This document shows, piece by piece, positions 26,411 through 38,764 of a stretch of DNA of 64,000 bases; position 1 is the stretch's first letter, and each line of letters opens with the position of its first letter. Source of the DNA: Macrotis lagotis (taxonomy: Eukaryota > Chordata > Mammalia > Peramelemorphia > Peramelidae); assembly GCF_037893015.1 (NCBI RefSeq), contig NC_133666.1:617630974-617694973 (forward strand), written 5' to 3'. The notes below the pieces were generated by a model, which worked only from the letters and a program-made list of their open reading frames with translations, was not told the origin of the DNA and did no database searches. The position numbers were made by a program, and so were the translations under genes.

Positions 26411-26474
26411 TACTTATATGCTAAGTAATATTACTACCTTTTAACCTCAATGAAACTAGTTCTCACAGACTCAC

Positions 26475-26588
26475 CTCTGAAGGTATTTCTAGAGAGCACC
26501 CTTTCTTTAGGCACCTGTATAGCCAAAACCCATGCTTCTTTCCCTTGCTCCAGTTGGCAAATGACCTCAGGTTTGGAGATAGGAAATC
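26475..26588 (-). pseudogene. KRAB-B exon of pseudogene 2
   Basis: On the minus strand this is a 114-nt exon with CAG acceptor and GTGAGT donor. It is open throughout and reads FPISKPEVICQLEQGKEAWV. The length and phases are identical to the KRAB-B exon of the intact gene at 54084-54197. It is sound by itself, but its partner KRAB-A carries a stop and a 2-base loss. Confidence 0.85.
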
Positions 26589-26599
26589 CTGATCATGGG

Positions 26600-27130
26600 G
26601 AAGAAAAGAAAATATGGATATAAATGTTAGAAAAACAGAACTTCCTTAGCACTATGTCACAAGTGTTGCATGAATGGACCGATCAAAAAAGGCAAAGATA
26701 ATAGAAGAGTAAGAAAATGAGAAAAGATAATTTAAGGAAATAAATGAAGAAATAAAATCCAAAAAACCCTATGAGATTTAGGAATAGGTACAATTATAGG
26801 GAAAAATAAGATGAAACTAAGCTATTTAGAATGAGCAGAAAAAATATAAAACATGGATAGAATCAGTGAAAGGTCAGAAAGGCAGAAAGCACTCTAAGAT
26901 CTGTGACTTTATTCATGTAGATATTCCCTCCATCCAAGCAGTTCAAAACCCCTTCATTCCTGTCCATCCTTTATGGATCTCCAACTTCTTTACCACAAAT
27001 TAGTCATATAGGGTGACTATGGGGACAAGAGGAGTCTTTCTTTTATTTTTCTTGCATTGCTTAGGTATCATAAAGGTTGTCCATCAATTATTTCTCACTC
27101 TCAGAACAGAATCAGTTCTTTTTTTTCCCC
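26600..27130. other. No gene recognised
   Basis: AT-rich intron sequence; possibly diverged L2 from about 26900 leading into the L2 end below. Confidence 0.35.
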
Positions 27131-27139
27131 CAATCATAC

Positions 27140-27330
27140 AAAAATGTCTCTGGCATGCTTGTACATGTTTATTCCTGTTTATACTATATGTATAGAATAT
27201 GGTATTTCCCCTTTTAGAATAAAAGTTTCTTGAGGGCAGGGATTATTTCATTTTTGTCTTTGTATCCTGTGTACTTAAAGTGTTTGGTATTTGAATTCTT
27301 AGTAAGCTTGTTCATTAATTCAGATTTTCT
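27140..27330 (+). repeat. L2 3' end
   Basis: Shows 'TAGAATAAAAGTTTCTTGAGGGCAGGGATTATTTC' and 'TTTGTATCCTG', typical of the L2 terminus. Confidence 0.65.
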
Positions 27331-27825
27331 TTAAATTTCTGTTCCTTTGTAATCCCTTGTTATATGTTATTGCCTATACAAATTCATAGTAAGTCTTTGC
27401 ACTGCCCTTTGGGCAAGGTGAAGTACAAACAGGCAAATAAGACCAGAAAAGCTTTCATGTGGAAATAGACTGAAAAGTAATAATAGATAAAAATGAAAGA
27501 TTCAGAAGAAAGATAAAGTAAGCATCTCAAAATTAATGTGGTTCCAAAAATATTAAAGAAAAATAATCTGATCAGTATATTTCAGAAAACTGAATAATTA
27601 AATTACCCAGAAATATTTTAAAATATTGAATATAAAAGGAATTTGCAGAATCTCATCCAAGGAAACATTTGAAAAGTCAACTCACCCAGTCATATAATTA
27701 TTAAACTTCAAAATTATGATTAATTATAGCTTAAAGCTACTGGGAGGAAAGATATTACTTATCAAAAAGCATCCATTTTAATCTTAAATTATTATAAATA
27801 AATAAGAAATGACAGAGATGTCAGA
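27331..27825. other. No gene or repeat recognised
   Basis: AT-rich intron sequence without supported features. Confidence 0.4.
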
Positions 27826-27843
27826 ATATAACATATACTTTTA

Positions 27844-28273
27844 TTTTTTCTTTTTTTAATTTCTTTTTTATTTTATTTAATATTTATTCTCATTTTGTAC
27901 AAAAATAATGGGTTTTTTTACATTAATAAAATATTCTTGTTTAAGAGCAAATGAAATACTCCCTCCCCCCCCATTGAATATAGACTCGCTTGAGCGATAA
28001 AGTAAAGGGAGAGAAAAAAAATTGAAATTTAAAAAAATAATAGTAATAATTGTAGGTATGGCCAGGTGGTACAATGGATGGAGCACCAACCCTGGAGCCA
28101 CAAGCACCCAAGCCCACATCTGGCCCTGTACACCCAACAATCACCCAGCTGTGTGACATGCAAGCCACCCGAACCCCACTGACCTGCAAAAACCAAAAAG
28201 AAAAAGAAAAAAAAAGACCCAAAATAAAATAATATAGTAATAATAGTAGGGGTGGCTGGGTGGCAGACAGAGC
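27844..28273 (-). mobile_element. 5'-truncated HAL1 3' end carrying SINE-like modules
   Basis: The insert is bounded by a perfect 18-base duplication, ATATAACATATACTTTTA, at 27826-27843 and 28274-28291. On the minus strand its tail matches that of the HAL1 at 37866-41090 (GTACAAAATGAGAATAAA). The SINE-like module at 28045-28200, antisense to the HAL1, matches the module at 40745-40900. The 5' break at 28273 lies inside a second such module, so tail and modules moved together. Confidence 0.88.
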
Positions 28274-28291
28274 ATATAACATATACTTTTA

Positions 28292-29306
28292 ATAAAAAGT
28301 GTCTGTTATACTGAATTTAGAATAAGGGCCTCAATCCAAGATTCAGTTTCCTAGAAAAGTTAGAAACTTTTGAAAACACAAAAATGGTCATTTAAAATTA
28401 AGATAACTTTGAACATTTCCTTGAGGAGATGATGTTCATGCTTGTAACAACTTTTGGTGTTGCAATGGAGGAACGAATAAACCAGAAGTCTTTAGGAAAA
28501 CAATGAAGAATAAATTCAAGTTTTTAAAAAGAAAAAACTTTAAAATATACCCTAAGAAACATCTTATATTGTTCCAATTAACTTACTGTTATTAAAAAGA
28601 GACATGACATCATGGGTAGAGTGGTAGACTTAGAGTCAGAATGCATTCAAGTCAAATCCTCTCTTTGACACTTACTAGTAATCTGACTGCTAAAGTCACT
28701 TAAGTGCTGAGCCTCAAATTTAGGGAAATATACTATGTGGAAAGGAATGAATGACAACAAAAAAACTACTAATATTAAATATATGCTAACATGAGAGCAA
28801 CTAAATGTGTAAAAGAAAAATTAAATGGAAAGTATTAGAAAAAGAATACAGGAGAAAATTTCAACATCCCAATAGAATAAGGAAAATAAAGAAATAAACA
28901 AGAAATGTCATAGACCTGAGTAGAGTTAAAAAATCTAATGTGAATGAGGAAAATAGGAAATGTACTTTTTATTTATATACATAAAGAACATTAATAAAAA
29001 TCAAGTATCTTCTAATACAAATAAATTCTTAAAGGGAGAATATATAAAAATACCAAATTAATGTGGTTGTGGTACAAATAATAATAAACAAGAAAATATC
29101 AAAATATTAATATTTAAATGGGTATTAGAATTATTGAATAAAGCTTAGGTCAAAGAACAAATTACAGATGTAGTCAAAATTGAAAATAATGAAAATATAG
29201 ATTTATCACCTAAAATTTTAAGAGCTACAAAGTAGCTCTCAGAAGTAAATTTACAAACCTGTACCAAAGAGAAAAAAGAAAAGATTAATGAAGTTTGCAG
29301 TTTAAA
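28292..29306. other. Intron; one diverged SINE
   Basis: The part at 28600-28765 resembles a diverged tRNA-type SINE ('AGAGTGGTAGACTTAGAGTCAG ... CATTCAAGTCAAAT'). Other sequence is AT-rich. Confidence 0.45.
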
Positions 29307-29317
29307 AAATGAGACAA

Positions 29318-29471
29318 GGGGGTGGCTAGGTGGCGCAGTAGATAGAGCACTGGCCCTGGAGTCAGGAGTACCTGAGTTCAAATCCAGCCTCAGACACTTA
29401 ATAATTACCTAGCTGTGTGGCCTTGGGCAAGTCACTTAACCCCATTGCCTTGCAAAAAAAAAAACTAAAAC
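29318..29471 (+). repeat. Marsupial tRNA-type SINE
   Basis: A full copy with perfect AAATGAGACAA duplication at 29307-29317 and 29472-29482. Confidence 0.95.
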
Positions 29472-29739
29472 AAATGAGACAAATCAATATACTTAAGCAA
29501 ACACCAAACAAAAATTCATCAGAATTAAAGAAAATAAAAAAGCAAGAAAACAAATTACTTAGCAAAAAAGAAAAGAACCCTTTTTCAAGACCAATAAAAC
29601 TGGTAACTAATAGCAAACAATAAAAATGACAGAAAAGAAAACACAATCATGAAAAAAATTGAAAATGGGAATATATGACAATAGATAATATGTATATATG
29701 ACAGCTTTTATGAAGATTACAGGAGAGATTATTTCTTAC

Positions 29740-29864
29740 TTAAGGAAATAAGGATCCAGTAATTCTCCAGCATTACATCCCCAGAGTTGCCTCTGTGAAG
29801 GATTCAAAAGTTCCCATTCCTCCTATATGAGATACACAGCCACATCTTCAAAGGACACCAATTC
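29740..29864 (-). pseudogene. KRAB-A exon of pseudogene 2, broken
   Basis: On the minus strand it reads ELVSFEDVAVYLI, then a TAG stop, then EEWELLNPSQRQLW, and a frame change follows. The exon is 125 nt against the canonical 127 nt of the intact gene. KRAB-A normally recruits the TRIM28 co-repressor through the DV...MLE core; here the second half is out of frame. This identifies unit 2 as a pseudogene. Confidence 0.85.
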
Positions 29865-30109
29865 CTAAAACAATACAATGCATTTCTGCTACCTCAAGGA
29901 CCATCTCAATATGTAATGTTGGGAGATAAAGGAAATTTTTGGATTTGGCTCATATCCAAAGCAATAGGGAAACTACATGGTCTCCAAAAACAAGAGGATA
30001 CATAAAATATATTCAGTGACCAAATAAGAAATCTGAAGCTCAAGTTTTCACCCTTTATAATATCAAACAGCTACCTCTATAATTCAGACTTTTATCAACA
30101 CTCACCGTA

Positions 30110-30375
30110 ATGGCTGTCACAGCCTGCTAACTGACATCCTGTGTTTCCCTCCCCAATACATCCTTCCCCCAGCTGCCACAATTATGTTCCTAATACTAAG
30201 GTCTAGGTCACTCCCTGTTCAAAAACATTTAGCTGTCCCTTACTATCTATTGAATAAAAGGCCAACCAGTTAGTAAAATACTTACTGACCCCTCTAAACT
30301 CCAGCTCCCAATTACCTCTCTACTCTTACTTCACAATATTCTCCTGCAGGTACTCTATGTTCCAAGGAGTGTAGT
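30110..30375 (+). repeat. L2-like fragment
   Basis: Phrases such as 'CTGTCCCTTACTATCTATTGAATAAAAGGCC' and 'CTAAACTCCAGCTCCC' fit the L2 3' region. Diverged. Confidence 0.5.
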
Positions 30376-32167
30376 GAGGTCTTCTCAGGGAATGTAATAA
30401 TGTCTGGTGTGAGGGCTGCTTTTCACCTCTGATGTCTACCTGATCCACCTAACTCTGGGAATCCAAGAAACTGTAGCATACATAGCAGCCACACCTCGGT
30501 AAACTGTTTCAGCTGACAGGTTAAACTAGGTTGAGAATAACCAAAGAGTCTCAAATTCATTGATGAGTTAGGGGGATGTCTACCCCAAGCAGGTGAGGAC
30601 TTCCCCTGGTGGAATGGGCAGATGAGAACAATTTGTTCCAACAGCCATGAAGGCAGCTGAAGCAGGCACTGTGGCACCCTTTGGACATCAAAGATACCAA
30701 GGTTATCCACTGCATCTAGAGTCATCACCAGTTGTCCTGATGTTGTCTTTCCACTGGAAAATGATGAATTTGGAAGAGAGAATGAAGCCAATGACTTCCT
30801 GAAATTCTGTCTCATGTAAATCTAATTAACACACAAATCAAAAGACATCACCCATACTACCATATCATTCCTAGTTCAAAGTTCGGAAATGACAGGCAAA
30901 TGATGAAGCAGCAGATGAGAGCTGCAGTCATAGGGTCATCTTCTCACTACGCAGAAGTGGGATTCAGCAGGTGTCTGAGCAGCTTTGTAAGTATCCAGTT
31001 GCCCACTTTCTGGTGTAAGGAAGGGACTAGAAAAGGTGCCCTAAAAATTATCTGCTTAAAAAAAAATTATCTGCTTACCCAACCCTGGCTTCATTACTGC
31101 AGCAGGTAGGGAATCCTATCATACAGCTGAAAAACAAAAATAAAATGTATAAAAACTTCTTCAAAGGAGATTCCACTCACCATCAGTGCCTGGACTGTGT
31201 GCACGTTCATAGACAATATAGGATCTAATAGACCTGAAAGACGAACAGCCTTTGTTACAAGAGAAATCAATAGGTATCAAATCCAAATAGCAGCACTAAG
31301 TGAAATAAGGCTTCCAAATAAAAGCCAGCTTACTGAAGTCAGAACTGGACACACTTTTTCTGGAGTGGCTGCAGTAAAGGGGAGCACTGTGAAATTGAGG
31401 TAGGTTTTACTATGAAAACTAATCTAGTCAACATGCTTTAATGCAAAAGAAGTGAAAGCCAAGCTCATGACAATGCAACTGCCACTTGCAAGAAAACACC
31501 AGGCCCCCATCATCAGTGCCTATACTCCCACCATGACAAAACTGATGAAGTCAAAGAAAAACTTTATAAAGACCTGGAGACCCTTATCATCAATGTACCA
31601 AGAGAGGACAAGCTCATAATTCTGGGTGATTTTAATGCTAGAGTAGGCTCAGATTACCAGACATGGCAGGGAGTCTTTGGGAGGAATGGAGTTGGAAACA
31701 GTAATAGCGATGGTCATCTATTACTGAAGAATTCCACATCTCATGGCTTTCTCAGCACAAATACTGTCTTCTGTTTACTTAAACGCAATAAAATTTCCTG
31801 GATGCGGTTTTGTAGCAAACATTGGCATCTAGTAGACCATATGATCATAAGAAGAGACAGACAGGCTGTGAGAGTGACAAAGGCAACGTGTGGTGCAGAG
31901 TGCTGGACTTATTCTCTCCAAGCTAAATATTTACATTCAACAGAAGTGGCAGTTTCAAAACAAAAGGATTGCTACAAGAATTAAAGTCAAAAGATTAAAA
32001 CTTCTTTGAGCTAAGCAGTTTGTAACAAACTTGTAGAAAAAGTTGAGCCAACACACAGTTGGCAACAGTGGAGCAGAAAAGGAGTGGGCAGCTTTCAGAA
32101 AATCAATGTACACATTGCATTTGCTCATTTGGGTCATAGCACTCATAAACATCAAGACTGTTTAGAT

Positions 32168-33169
32168 GAGGTTATGAACAGGCAGTCTTCAAATGAAGAA
32201 ATTAAAACTATATATAAAATCATATGGAACAATGCTCCAAATCATTACTGATTAGAGAATGCAAATTAAAACAACTTATGAAGTTCCACCATACACCTAT
32301 CATATTGGCTAAGATGACAAAAAGGGAAAACAACCAATGTTGGAGAGGTTGTGGGAGGACTGGAACATTAATTTATTGGTGGAGTTGTGAATGGATCTAA
32401 CCATTCTGGAGAGCAATATGGAACAATGCCCAAAGAGCAATAAAACTGGTCATACCATTTGACCCAGCAATACCAATACTAGGTCTATATGCAGAAGAAA
32501 TCATAAAAAAATGGGAAAAGTCTCACATGTTCCAAAATATTCATAGCAGCTCTTTTTATAGTTGCAAAGAATTGGAAATTGGAGGAGATGAGGAGATGCC
32601 CATCAATTAGAAAATGGCTGAACAAGTTATGATATGTAAATGTTATGGAGTACTTTTGTTCTATAAGAAGTCATGAATGGACAGACTCTAGAGAAGCATG
32701 GGATGAATTATAGGAACTGATGCTGAGCAAGTGGAGCAGAACCAAAAGAATACTGTACACATTAACAGCAACATTGTGAATAGATCACCTTGATGGATGC
32801 TCCTCTCAGCAGTTCAGAGAGCTAGGACAACCCTATTAGATCTACTATGGACAATGCTAACCACATCTAGAGGAAGAAAAACAAAGCAAAACACAAAAAC
32901 TTACAGAATCTAATGATCATTATATTCATTTTTTATTCCAATACTAATTCCTCATACAGAAAATGACTAATCTGTAAACATGCTAAACATTATGTGTATG
33001 TACAATATTCACCAGATTGTTCTTGGCTGAGGGGAGAGGGTAGGAAGGGAAGGTGGAAGGAAATTATGAAACTTAAAAATATTCATATGCATGTGGATTA
33101 ATGTTTAAAAAAACTTTGATAACACAAAACCGAAAAAATAAAATAAACTATGAAACTAGGGGGGGGAAA
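32168..33169 (+). mobile_element. Old 5'-truncated L1 inside the RTE
   Basis: Covers the L1 ORF2 end ('GGCTAAGATGACAAAAAGG', 'TGGAGAGGTTGTGGGAGG', 'CCATTTGACCCAGCAATACC') and 3' UTR. Flanked by AAGACTGTTTAGAT and AAGACTGCTCTGAT, a 14-base duplication with two changes, so it is older than the L1 at 33695. Confidence 0.8.
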
Positions 33170-33694
33170 AAGACTGCTCTGATTAAAAGGATGAGAAAAT
33201 ACAGAAGCTACTAAATTGGGGAAACAAGAACTCCACAGGGTTTACCACCAAGATAGTTCATCCATTTCTAAAACAGTAGCTTTTAATTCCATCAAAAGTA
33301 ATGTCCAAGTGAAGCTTAGAGAGATGCAGGAATCTTAACTCAGTAAGAAGGCAGATGAAATTCAATTTTATGCAGATAGTAACAATCCTTTGTCATGCCC
33401 TGAAGGCTATTATGGGTCAAAGTCATTTGGGCATTTCAACTACTCAGTGCTAATGGGGCCACATGATTAATGATAGGAACATGATCCTAGAGAGGTGGGA
33501 TGAACATTTCCACTTCCACAGCCCATCATCAATCAATGCAGAAGTCATTGACCACTTCCCTGGATTTGAAGTCAATCTGTCTCTAGCTGAAGGTTGTGAA
33601 TGCCATGCATCTACTTTCATGTGGCAAAGCACCTGGTGCTGACTCTAAGATTTACAAGGTGGGGGATCCATTGCTCGTAAAAAAAGCTGACTGA

Positions 33695-34203
33695 CATGAA
33701 ATACTATTGTTCTATTAGAAACCAGGAGGGATGGGAATTCAGGGAAGCCTGGAGAGATTTGCATGAACTGATGCTGAGTGAGATGAGCAGAACCAGAAAA
33801 ACACTGTACATCCTAATAGCAACATGAGGGTGATGATCAACCTTGATGGACTTACTCATTCCATCAGTGCAACGATCAGGGACAATTTGGGGCTGTCTGC
33901 AATGGAGAATACCATCTGTATCCAGATAAAGAACCATGGAGTTTGAACAAAGTTCAAGGTCTATTCCCTTTAATTTAGGGAAAAAAACTGATATCTTATT
34001 GTCTGATCTTGCTATCTCTTATACCTTTTGTTTCTTCCTTAAGGATATGATTTCTCTCTCATCACACTCAATTTGGATCAATGTACAACAAGGAAACAAA
34101 GTAAAGACTGACAAATTGCTTTCTGTTGGGTGGGGGGAGGGAAGTAAAATTGGGGGAAAATTATACAACAAATAAAATCTTTAATAAAAAATAAAAAAAA
34201 TTT
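33695..34203 (+). mobile_element. Young 5'-truncated L1 inside the RTE
   Basis: Contains the last ORF2 codons and 3' UTR nearly identical to the copies at 8181, 36951 and 55120. The duplication AAAAGCTGACTGA is perfect at 33682-33694 and 34204-34216. Confidence 0.92.
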
Positions 34204-34834
34204 AAAAGCTGACTGAAATTTTTCAGGTTATATGGCATGAGGAGATTATTCCCCAAGAGTTCAAGGATACCCCCATTGTCCATCTCAATAAAGATAAAGG
34301 GAATAGATTGTCTATGACAATCACAGAGATGTTTCTCTGTCAGTCATAGCTGGTAAGATTCTTGCCAGAATTGTTCTCAATAGACTGATCTTTCGCCTGG
34401 AGGATAATCACCTCCCTGAGAACCAGTGTGATTTCAGAAAAGGTCAAGGAACAAGCAATACAGTGTTTGCTGCCCAACTCCAGGAAAAATGCCAAAAAAA
34501 AACAGAGGTCTGTATACAACATTTGCAGATCTGTCCAAGGTCTTTGATACTGTCAATCATGAGGGATTAGGGAAGATTATGTCAAAATGTGGCTGCCTGG
34601 AGAAGTCTGTCAGTATTGTGCATATATTTCACTATGGTATGCTTGCCTGGGTTCTAGATAGTGGACAATGCTCTCAGGATTTCCTGATCATCAATGGAGT
34701 GAAACAAGGTTGTGTGTATGCTTTCATGCTTTTTAGTATGATGTTTTCAATCATGCTATCTAATGCTTTGACTGAGGATAAATACAGAATCAAGATCTAC
34801 TACTGCACTGATAGTAAATTCTTCAACTTGGAAA

Positions 34835-34993
34835 GGCCTCTGGGCAGCTAGATAGCATAGTGGATAAGAGCACCAGTCCTAGAATCAGAAGGACTTGAGT
34901 TCAAATCCAGCCTCAGACACTTAAAAATTACCTAGCTCTGTGACCTTGGGCGAATCACTTAACCTTGGAAAAAAATTAAAATAAATAAATAAA
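34835..34993 (+). repeat. SINE inside the RTE reverse transcriptase
   Basis: A tRNA-type SINE with AACTTGGAAA at 34825-34834 and 34994-35003. Confidence 0.92.
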
Positions 34994-35991
34994 AACTTGG
35001 AAATTTGTAAAGCCAAATGGAAAGATTCTTGGTGCATGATTTTCTATTTGCAGATGATTGTGCACTCAATGCAGTCTCTGAAGCCAAGATGCAACAAACT
35101 ATGGATCAGTTCTCTGCAGCTTGTGCTAATTTGGCCTGACAATGAACACCAAGAAAGCACAGGTGCTCCATCAGCTAACATCACATCATCCACATGTAGA
35201 ACCAGCAGTTATAGCAAATGGAGAAGTTTTGAATACTGTGGATAAGTTCACTTACTTTGGCAGTGTACTTTCCAGGGAGGTACACATTGATAATGAAGTT
35301 GACATATGCACTGCCAGAGCTAGCTCAGTACAAAGAGGTTACAAAAGAAAGTGTGGGAGAGTAGAGATATTAAACTAACTACCAAATTGAAGGTCTACAG
35401 AGCCATTGTGCCACCCTCATTGCTATCTGCCTGTGAAACCTGGGCAGTCTACCAGCACCATGTCAGGAACCTGAATCACTTCCATTTAATTTGCCTTAAG
35501 AAGATTCTGAAGATCAGCTGTCAGGAGAAGACACCAGACACTGAGGTCCTTTCTTGAGTTAAACTGCCAAGCATTCAAACATTACTATAGACAGTACAAC
35601 TATGCTGGGTGGGCCAGGTTGTTGGAAATGCCAAACATATGCTTGCCCAGAAAGACTTTTGCACAAAGGGGGTTCAAAAGAAGAACTATAAAGGCACTGT
35701 GAAGAACCTTGAAATTGATCCTGCAGCATGGGAAATACTGGCACAGGACTGCCCAGGAAGGTGCCCTCATCAGAGAGGGTGCTATGTTCTATGAACAAGG
35801 CAGAATTGAAGGAGCTCAAAAGAAATGCATAAATTTAGAGAATCCACCTCCAGGTGTTCACATGGACTATTTGTGTCTGTTCTGTGGTAGAGCATTCCAA
35901 GCTCTTATTAGTCTGATCAGCCAGTCAGACATACTGTAACCTGACTCTAACACAATGATGTTGTTTTGGTCTTCTTTAACTAAGGACAAGA

Positions 35992-36112
35992 GGGCAGCTA
36001 GGTTGCACAATAGATAAAGCCCTGGAGTCAAAAGGACCTGAGTTGAAACCCAGTCTCGGACACTTAACATTTGCCATCTCTGTGACCTCTGGCAAAATTG
36101 AAAAAAAAAAAA
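35992..36112 (+). repeat. SINE, shortened
   Basis: GGGCAGCTAGGTTGC head directly follows the RTE 3' end; it ends in poly-A near 36112. Confidence 0.85.
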
Positions 36113-36139
36113 GAATGAAGGACAACCAAACATGTTTTA

Positions 36140-36340
36140 ATCAATTGGAATATTATCTCTTTCCCAGTCCACAAACTGTACTCATCAAGAAAAGATCTTA
36201 AACATTACTTAATCCAACCCCTCAACTTTTGATAGGGAAACTATGGCACAGAAAAGTGAAATAACTTCTTGTTCAAGTTCATATGGTTATACTAAGCATC
36301 AAAGGGACATGGACCTGGTCTTCTAATTCAAGGTTCAGGA
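36140..36340. repeat. Ancient MIR/L3-like fragment
   Basis: 'AATCCAACCCCTCAAC ... GGGAAACTATGGCACAG' resembles the 'CCCTCATTTTACAGATGAGGAAACTGAGG' module. Confidence 0.45.
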
Positions 36341-36744
36341 ATCTTCCAAATATGCCACTACTTCAAGGAGCTTTCAACAACAAGTACAAAATTAAGTAAA
36401 TGCAAAGCAACATTTGAAAAGAGAAAGAGGGCCAATAAATGGGATATCAGGAAATGATTTTCATAATAGGGGGCACCTGAGCTAAGCCTTGAAGGAAGTT
36501 TGGGATTAAACAGGGGAGGGGAAGAGAGCTGAGAAGGGAAAAAGTGGAAAGGAAGAGGGACAGTGAGGAAAGGAGTACCTGCATCCCAAATCATGCAAAA
36601 TTCTCCCATATTTTGTATGCATTTTTCCTTTGCCCATATTCCTTATACCATGTGGAACAGATGTTTAATACGTGTTTAAAGTTATCGAATTGCATGAGAA
36701 CTTTTGGTGTTCATCCAACTCACTGAAAATAGAAATAGTTTATA
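36341..36744. other. No gene; probable old repeat
   Basis: Includes 'GAGCTAAGCCTTGAAGGAAG', similar to the minus-strand L2 at 41320. Otherwise nothing supported. Confidence 0.35.
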
Positions 36745-36925
36745 AACTAGAAGCAGCAAAGTGGCAGTGGATAGAGTGATGGTGTCTTGGGATCCCAGTA
36801 CAAATCCAGCCTCAGCCAGGCTCAGTGGTCAAGTCACTTACCCTCAAGTCTGCTTTCTCTGTACAATGGGGCTACTGGTACAGTGCCTGGTATGGAACAG
36901 GGATTTAATAAATATTTATCCCCTT
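36745..36925 (+). repeat. MIR SINE
   Basis: Body 'GGATAGAGTGATGG', then 'TACAATGGGGCTACTGG' and 'GTGCCTGGTATGGAACAGGGATTTAATAAATA', the MIR 3' end. Confidence 0.7.
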
Positions 36926-36950
36926 ATTCACTCAAGATTGCTAGAGGTGG

Positions 36951-37552
36951 AAATATTTATAGCAGCCCTGTTTGTGGTGGCAAAGAACTGGAAATCAAGT
37001 AAATGTCCTTCATTTGGGGAATGGCTTAGTAAACTGTGGTATATGTATGTCATGGAACACTATTGTTCTATTAGAAACCAGGAGGGATGGGATTTCAGGG
37101 AAGCCTGGAGGGATTTGCATGAACTGATGCTGAGTGAGATGAGCAGAACCAGAAAAACACTGTATACCCTAACAGCAACATGGGAGTGATGATCAACCTT
37201 GAAGGACTTACTCATTTCATCAGTGCAACAATCAGGAGCAATTTTGGGCTGTCTGTAAAGGAGAGTACCATCTGTATCCAGATAAGGAGCTGTGGAGTTT
37301 GAACAAAGTTCAAGGACTATTCCCTTTAATTTAGGGAAAAAAAACAGATATCTTATTGTCTGATCTTGTTACCTCTTAGAATTCTTGTCTCTTCTCTAAG
37401 GATATGATTTCTCTCTCATCACACCCAATTTAGATCAAGCTACAACATGGAAACAAAGTAAAGACTGACAGAGTGCTTTCTGGGGGGGGGGGGAGTAAGA
37501 TGGGGGGGGGATTGTAAAACTCAAATAATATCTTTAATAAAAATTAATTAAA
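36951..37552 (+). mobile_element. Young 5'-truncated L1
   Basis: Encodes the L1 ORF2 C-terminus in one open frame (AALFVVAKNWKSSKCPSFGE to LYTLTATWE), then 3' UTR. The 17-base duplication AAGATTGCTAGAGGTGG lies at 36934-36950 and 37744-37760, outside the SINE that follows, so the SINE went into this L1's A-rich tail. Confidence 0.93.
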
Positions 37553-37738
37553 GGGGCAGCTAGGTGGCATAGTGGATAAAGCACCGGCCTTGAAGTCAGG
37601 AGTACCTGGGTTCAAATCCGGTCTCAGACACTTAATAATTACCTAGCTATGTGGCCTTGGGCAAGCCACTTAGCCCTGTTAGCCTTGCAAAAACCTAAAA
37701 TAAATAAATAAATTAATTAATTAATTAAAATTAATTTT
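37553..37738 (+). repeat. SINE in the L1 tail
   Basis: A tRNA-type SINE with AAAATTAATT on both sides; lies inside the L1's own duplication. Confidence 0.9.
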
Positions 37739-37760
37739 AAAAAAAGATTGCTAGAGGTGG

Positions 37761-37865
37761 GAGGATCTTAAAGATCAACTAATCCAAACCTCTTACTTTA
37801 CAGACAAGAAAACTAAAGCCTAGAGAAGTTAAACTATTAACTCAAGGTCATAAAGCTATTAAGAA
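37761..37865. repeat. Ancient MIR/L3-like fragment
   Basis: 'AATCCAAACCTCTTACTTTACAGACAAGAAAAC' belongs to the old 'TTTACAGATGAGGAAAC' family; it formed the target of the L1 above. Confidence 0.5.
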
Positions 37866-38764
37866 GCAGACTCGGATGGAGCCAAGATGGCGACAAGAAG
37901 GGATCCAGTCTTAGGAGCTCTCTGATAAAACTCATAAGCTAAGGACCCTAACTAAACTTTCAAGAGACAGAACCCACAAAGGGACCCAGTGAGGCAGTTC
38001 TCCTACTCAAGGTAACCTGGAAAAGAGCAGAAAGGCTCTGCTCCCCGGGATCGGAGAGGCGGCCTGCCAGAGGGGTGTCCCGCCAGAATGAAAGAACTTC
38101 AGCCTTCCGGAGGCAGCCCCAGGGCACTGGGAGCCATGGCTCACAGCAGCAGGGGAGTCTCCTGAGCTGCACTCCGGGAGCACCGGGCACAAAGTGGGGG
38201 AACAGTGGGGACTTCTGCCAGAGTGAGCACATGGAGCCCAGCCCTCAGGGCACACAGCCAGCAGCTTGGTCTTTCCCCAGCCCTGATCCAGGAAACAGAA
38301 GCAGGCAGAGCCTGTAAGTAGGAGCCCCCAGGGCATGAGCCCATTGAGCTGAGGGAGGGGAGTGAAGAGAGAGAGACTGCCGAGCTCTGTCCTCTGCCTC
38401 TGGAACAGTACTCTGGGGCTCTGACCACATTCAGATCCTGATCGCAGTCTAGGCCCCGCCACAGAACAGCAGCCCCCCCCACCTCGGCCCGTGGCAGAGG
38501 GGGGCGCTTATGGTCATTCACAGACCAGGAGGAAGGACAGAGCCTCACACACCAAGACCCTTGTGGGAGTGTCCCAAAAGCTCAGGAAGCACCCCCAAAC
38601 CAGGCACAGGCTGGGAAAATGAGCAAGCAGAGAAACAAAAGGAAGACTATTGAGAAATATTTTGTAAATGAGCCCAAGAAGGATCAAAATACTCAGTCTG
38701 AAGATGAGGAAGCACAAGCTCCTGCATCTAAGACTCCAAGAAAAACAGAAATTGGGCTCAGGCT

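Larger units (their letters stand above)
30380..35985 (+). mobile_element. RTE-clade LINE, near full-length, decayed
   Basis: In sense order I see: a 5' region (30380-31180, with 'AAGGTTATCCACTGCATC' shared with RTE SINEs); the APE-type endonuclease start at 31200-31400 (DNIGSNRPERRTAFV, IAALSEIRLP); LVDHMIIRR near 31826; the reverse transcriptase from about 34430 (LYTTFADLSKVFDTVNHEG, VKQGC at 34500-34740; ADDCAL around 35050; FTYFGSVLS at 35250); then ACETWAVY and a NHFHLICLKKILK tail. The 3' end is 'TTTTGGTCTTC ... AAGGACAA' near 35985. The frame is broken in many places. It holds two L1 insertions and one SINE. It belongs with the BovB/RTE elements known from marsupials. Confidence 0.85.

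Noticed and set aside
30423-30815. 130-codon minus frame
   Set aside because: Lies antisense to the 5' region of the RTE element; no recognisable protein.
38007-38548. Minus frames of 135-151 codons
   Set aside because: They are shadows in the GC-rich 5' UTR of the HAL1, with no domain.
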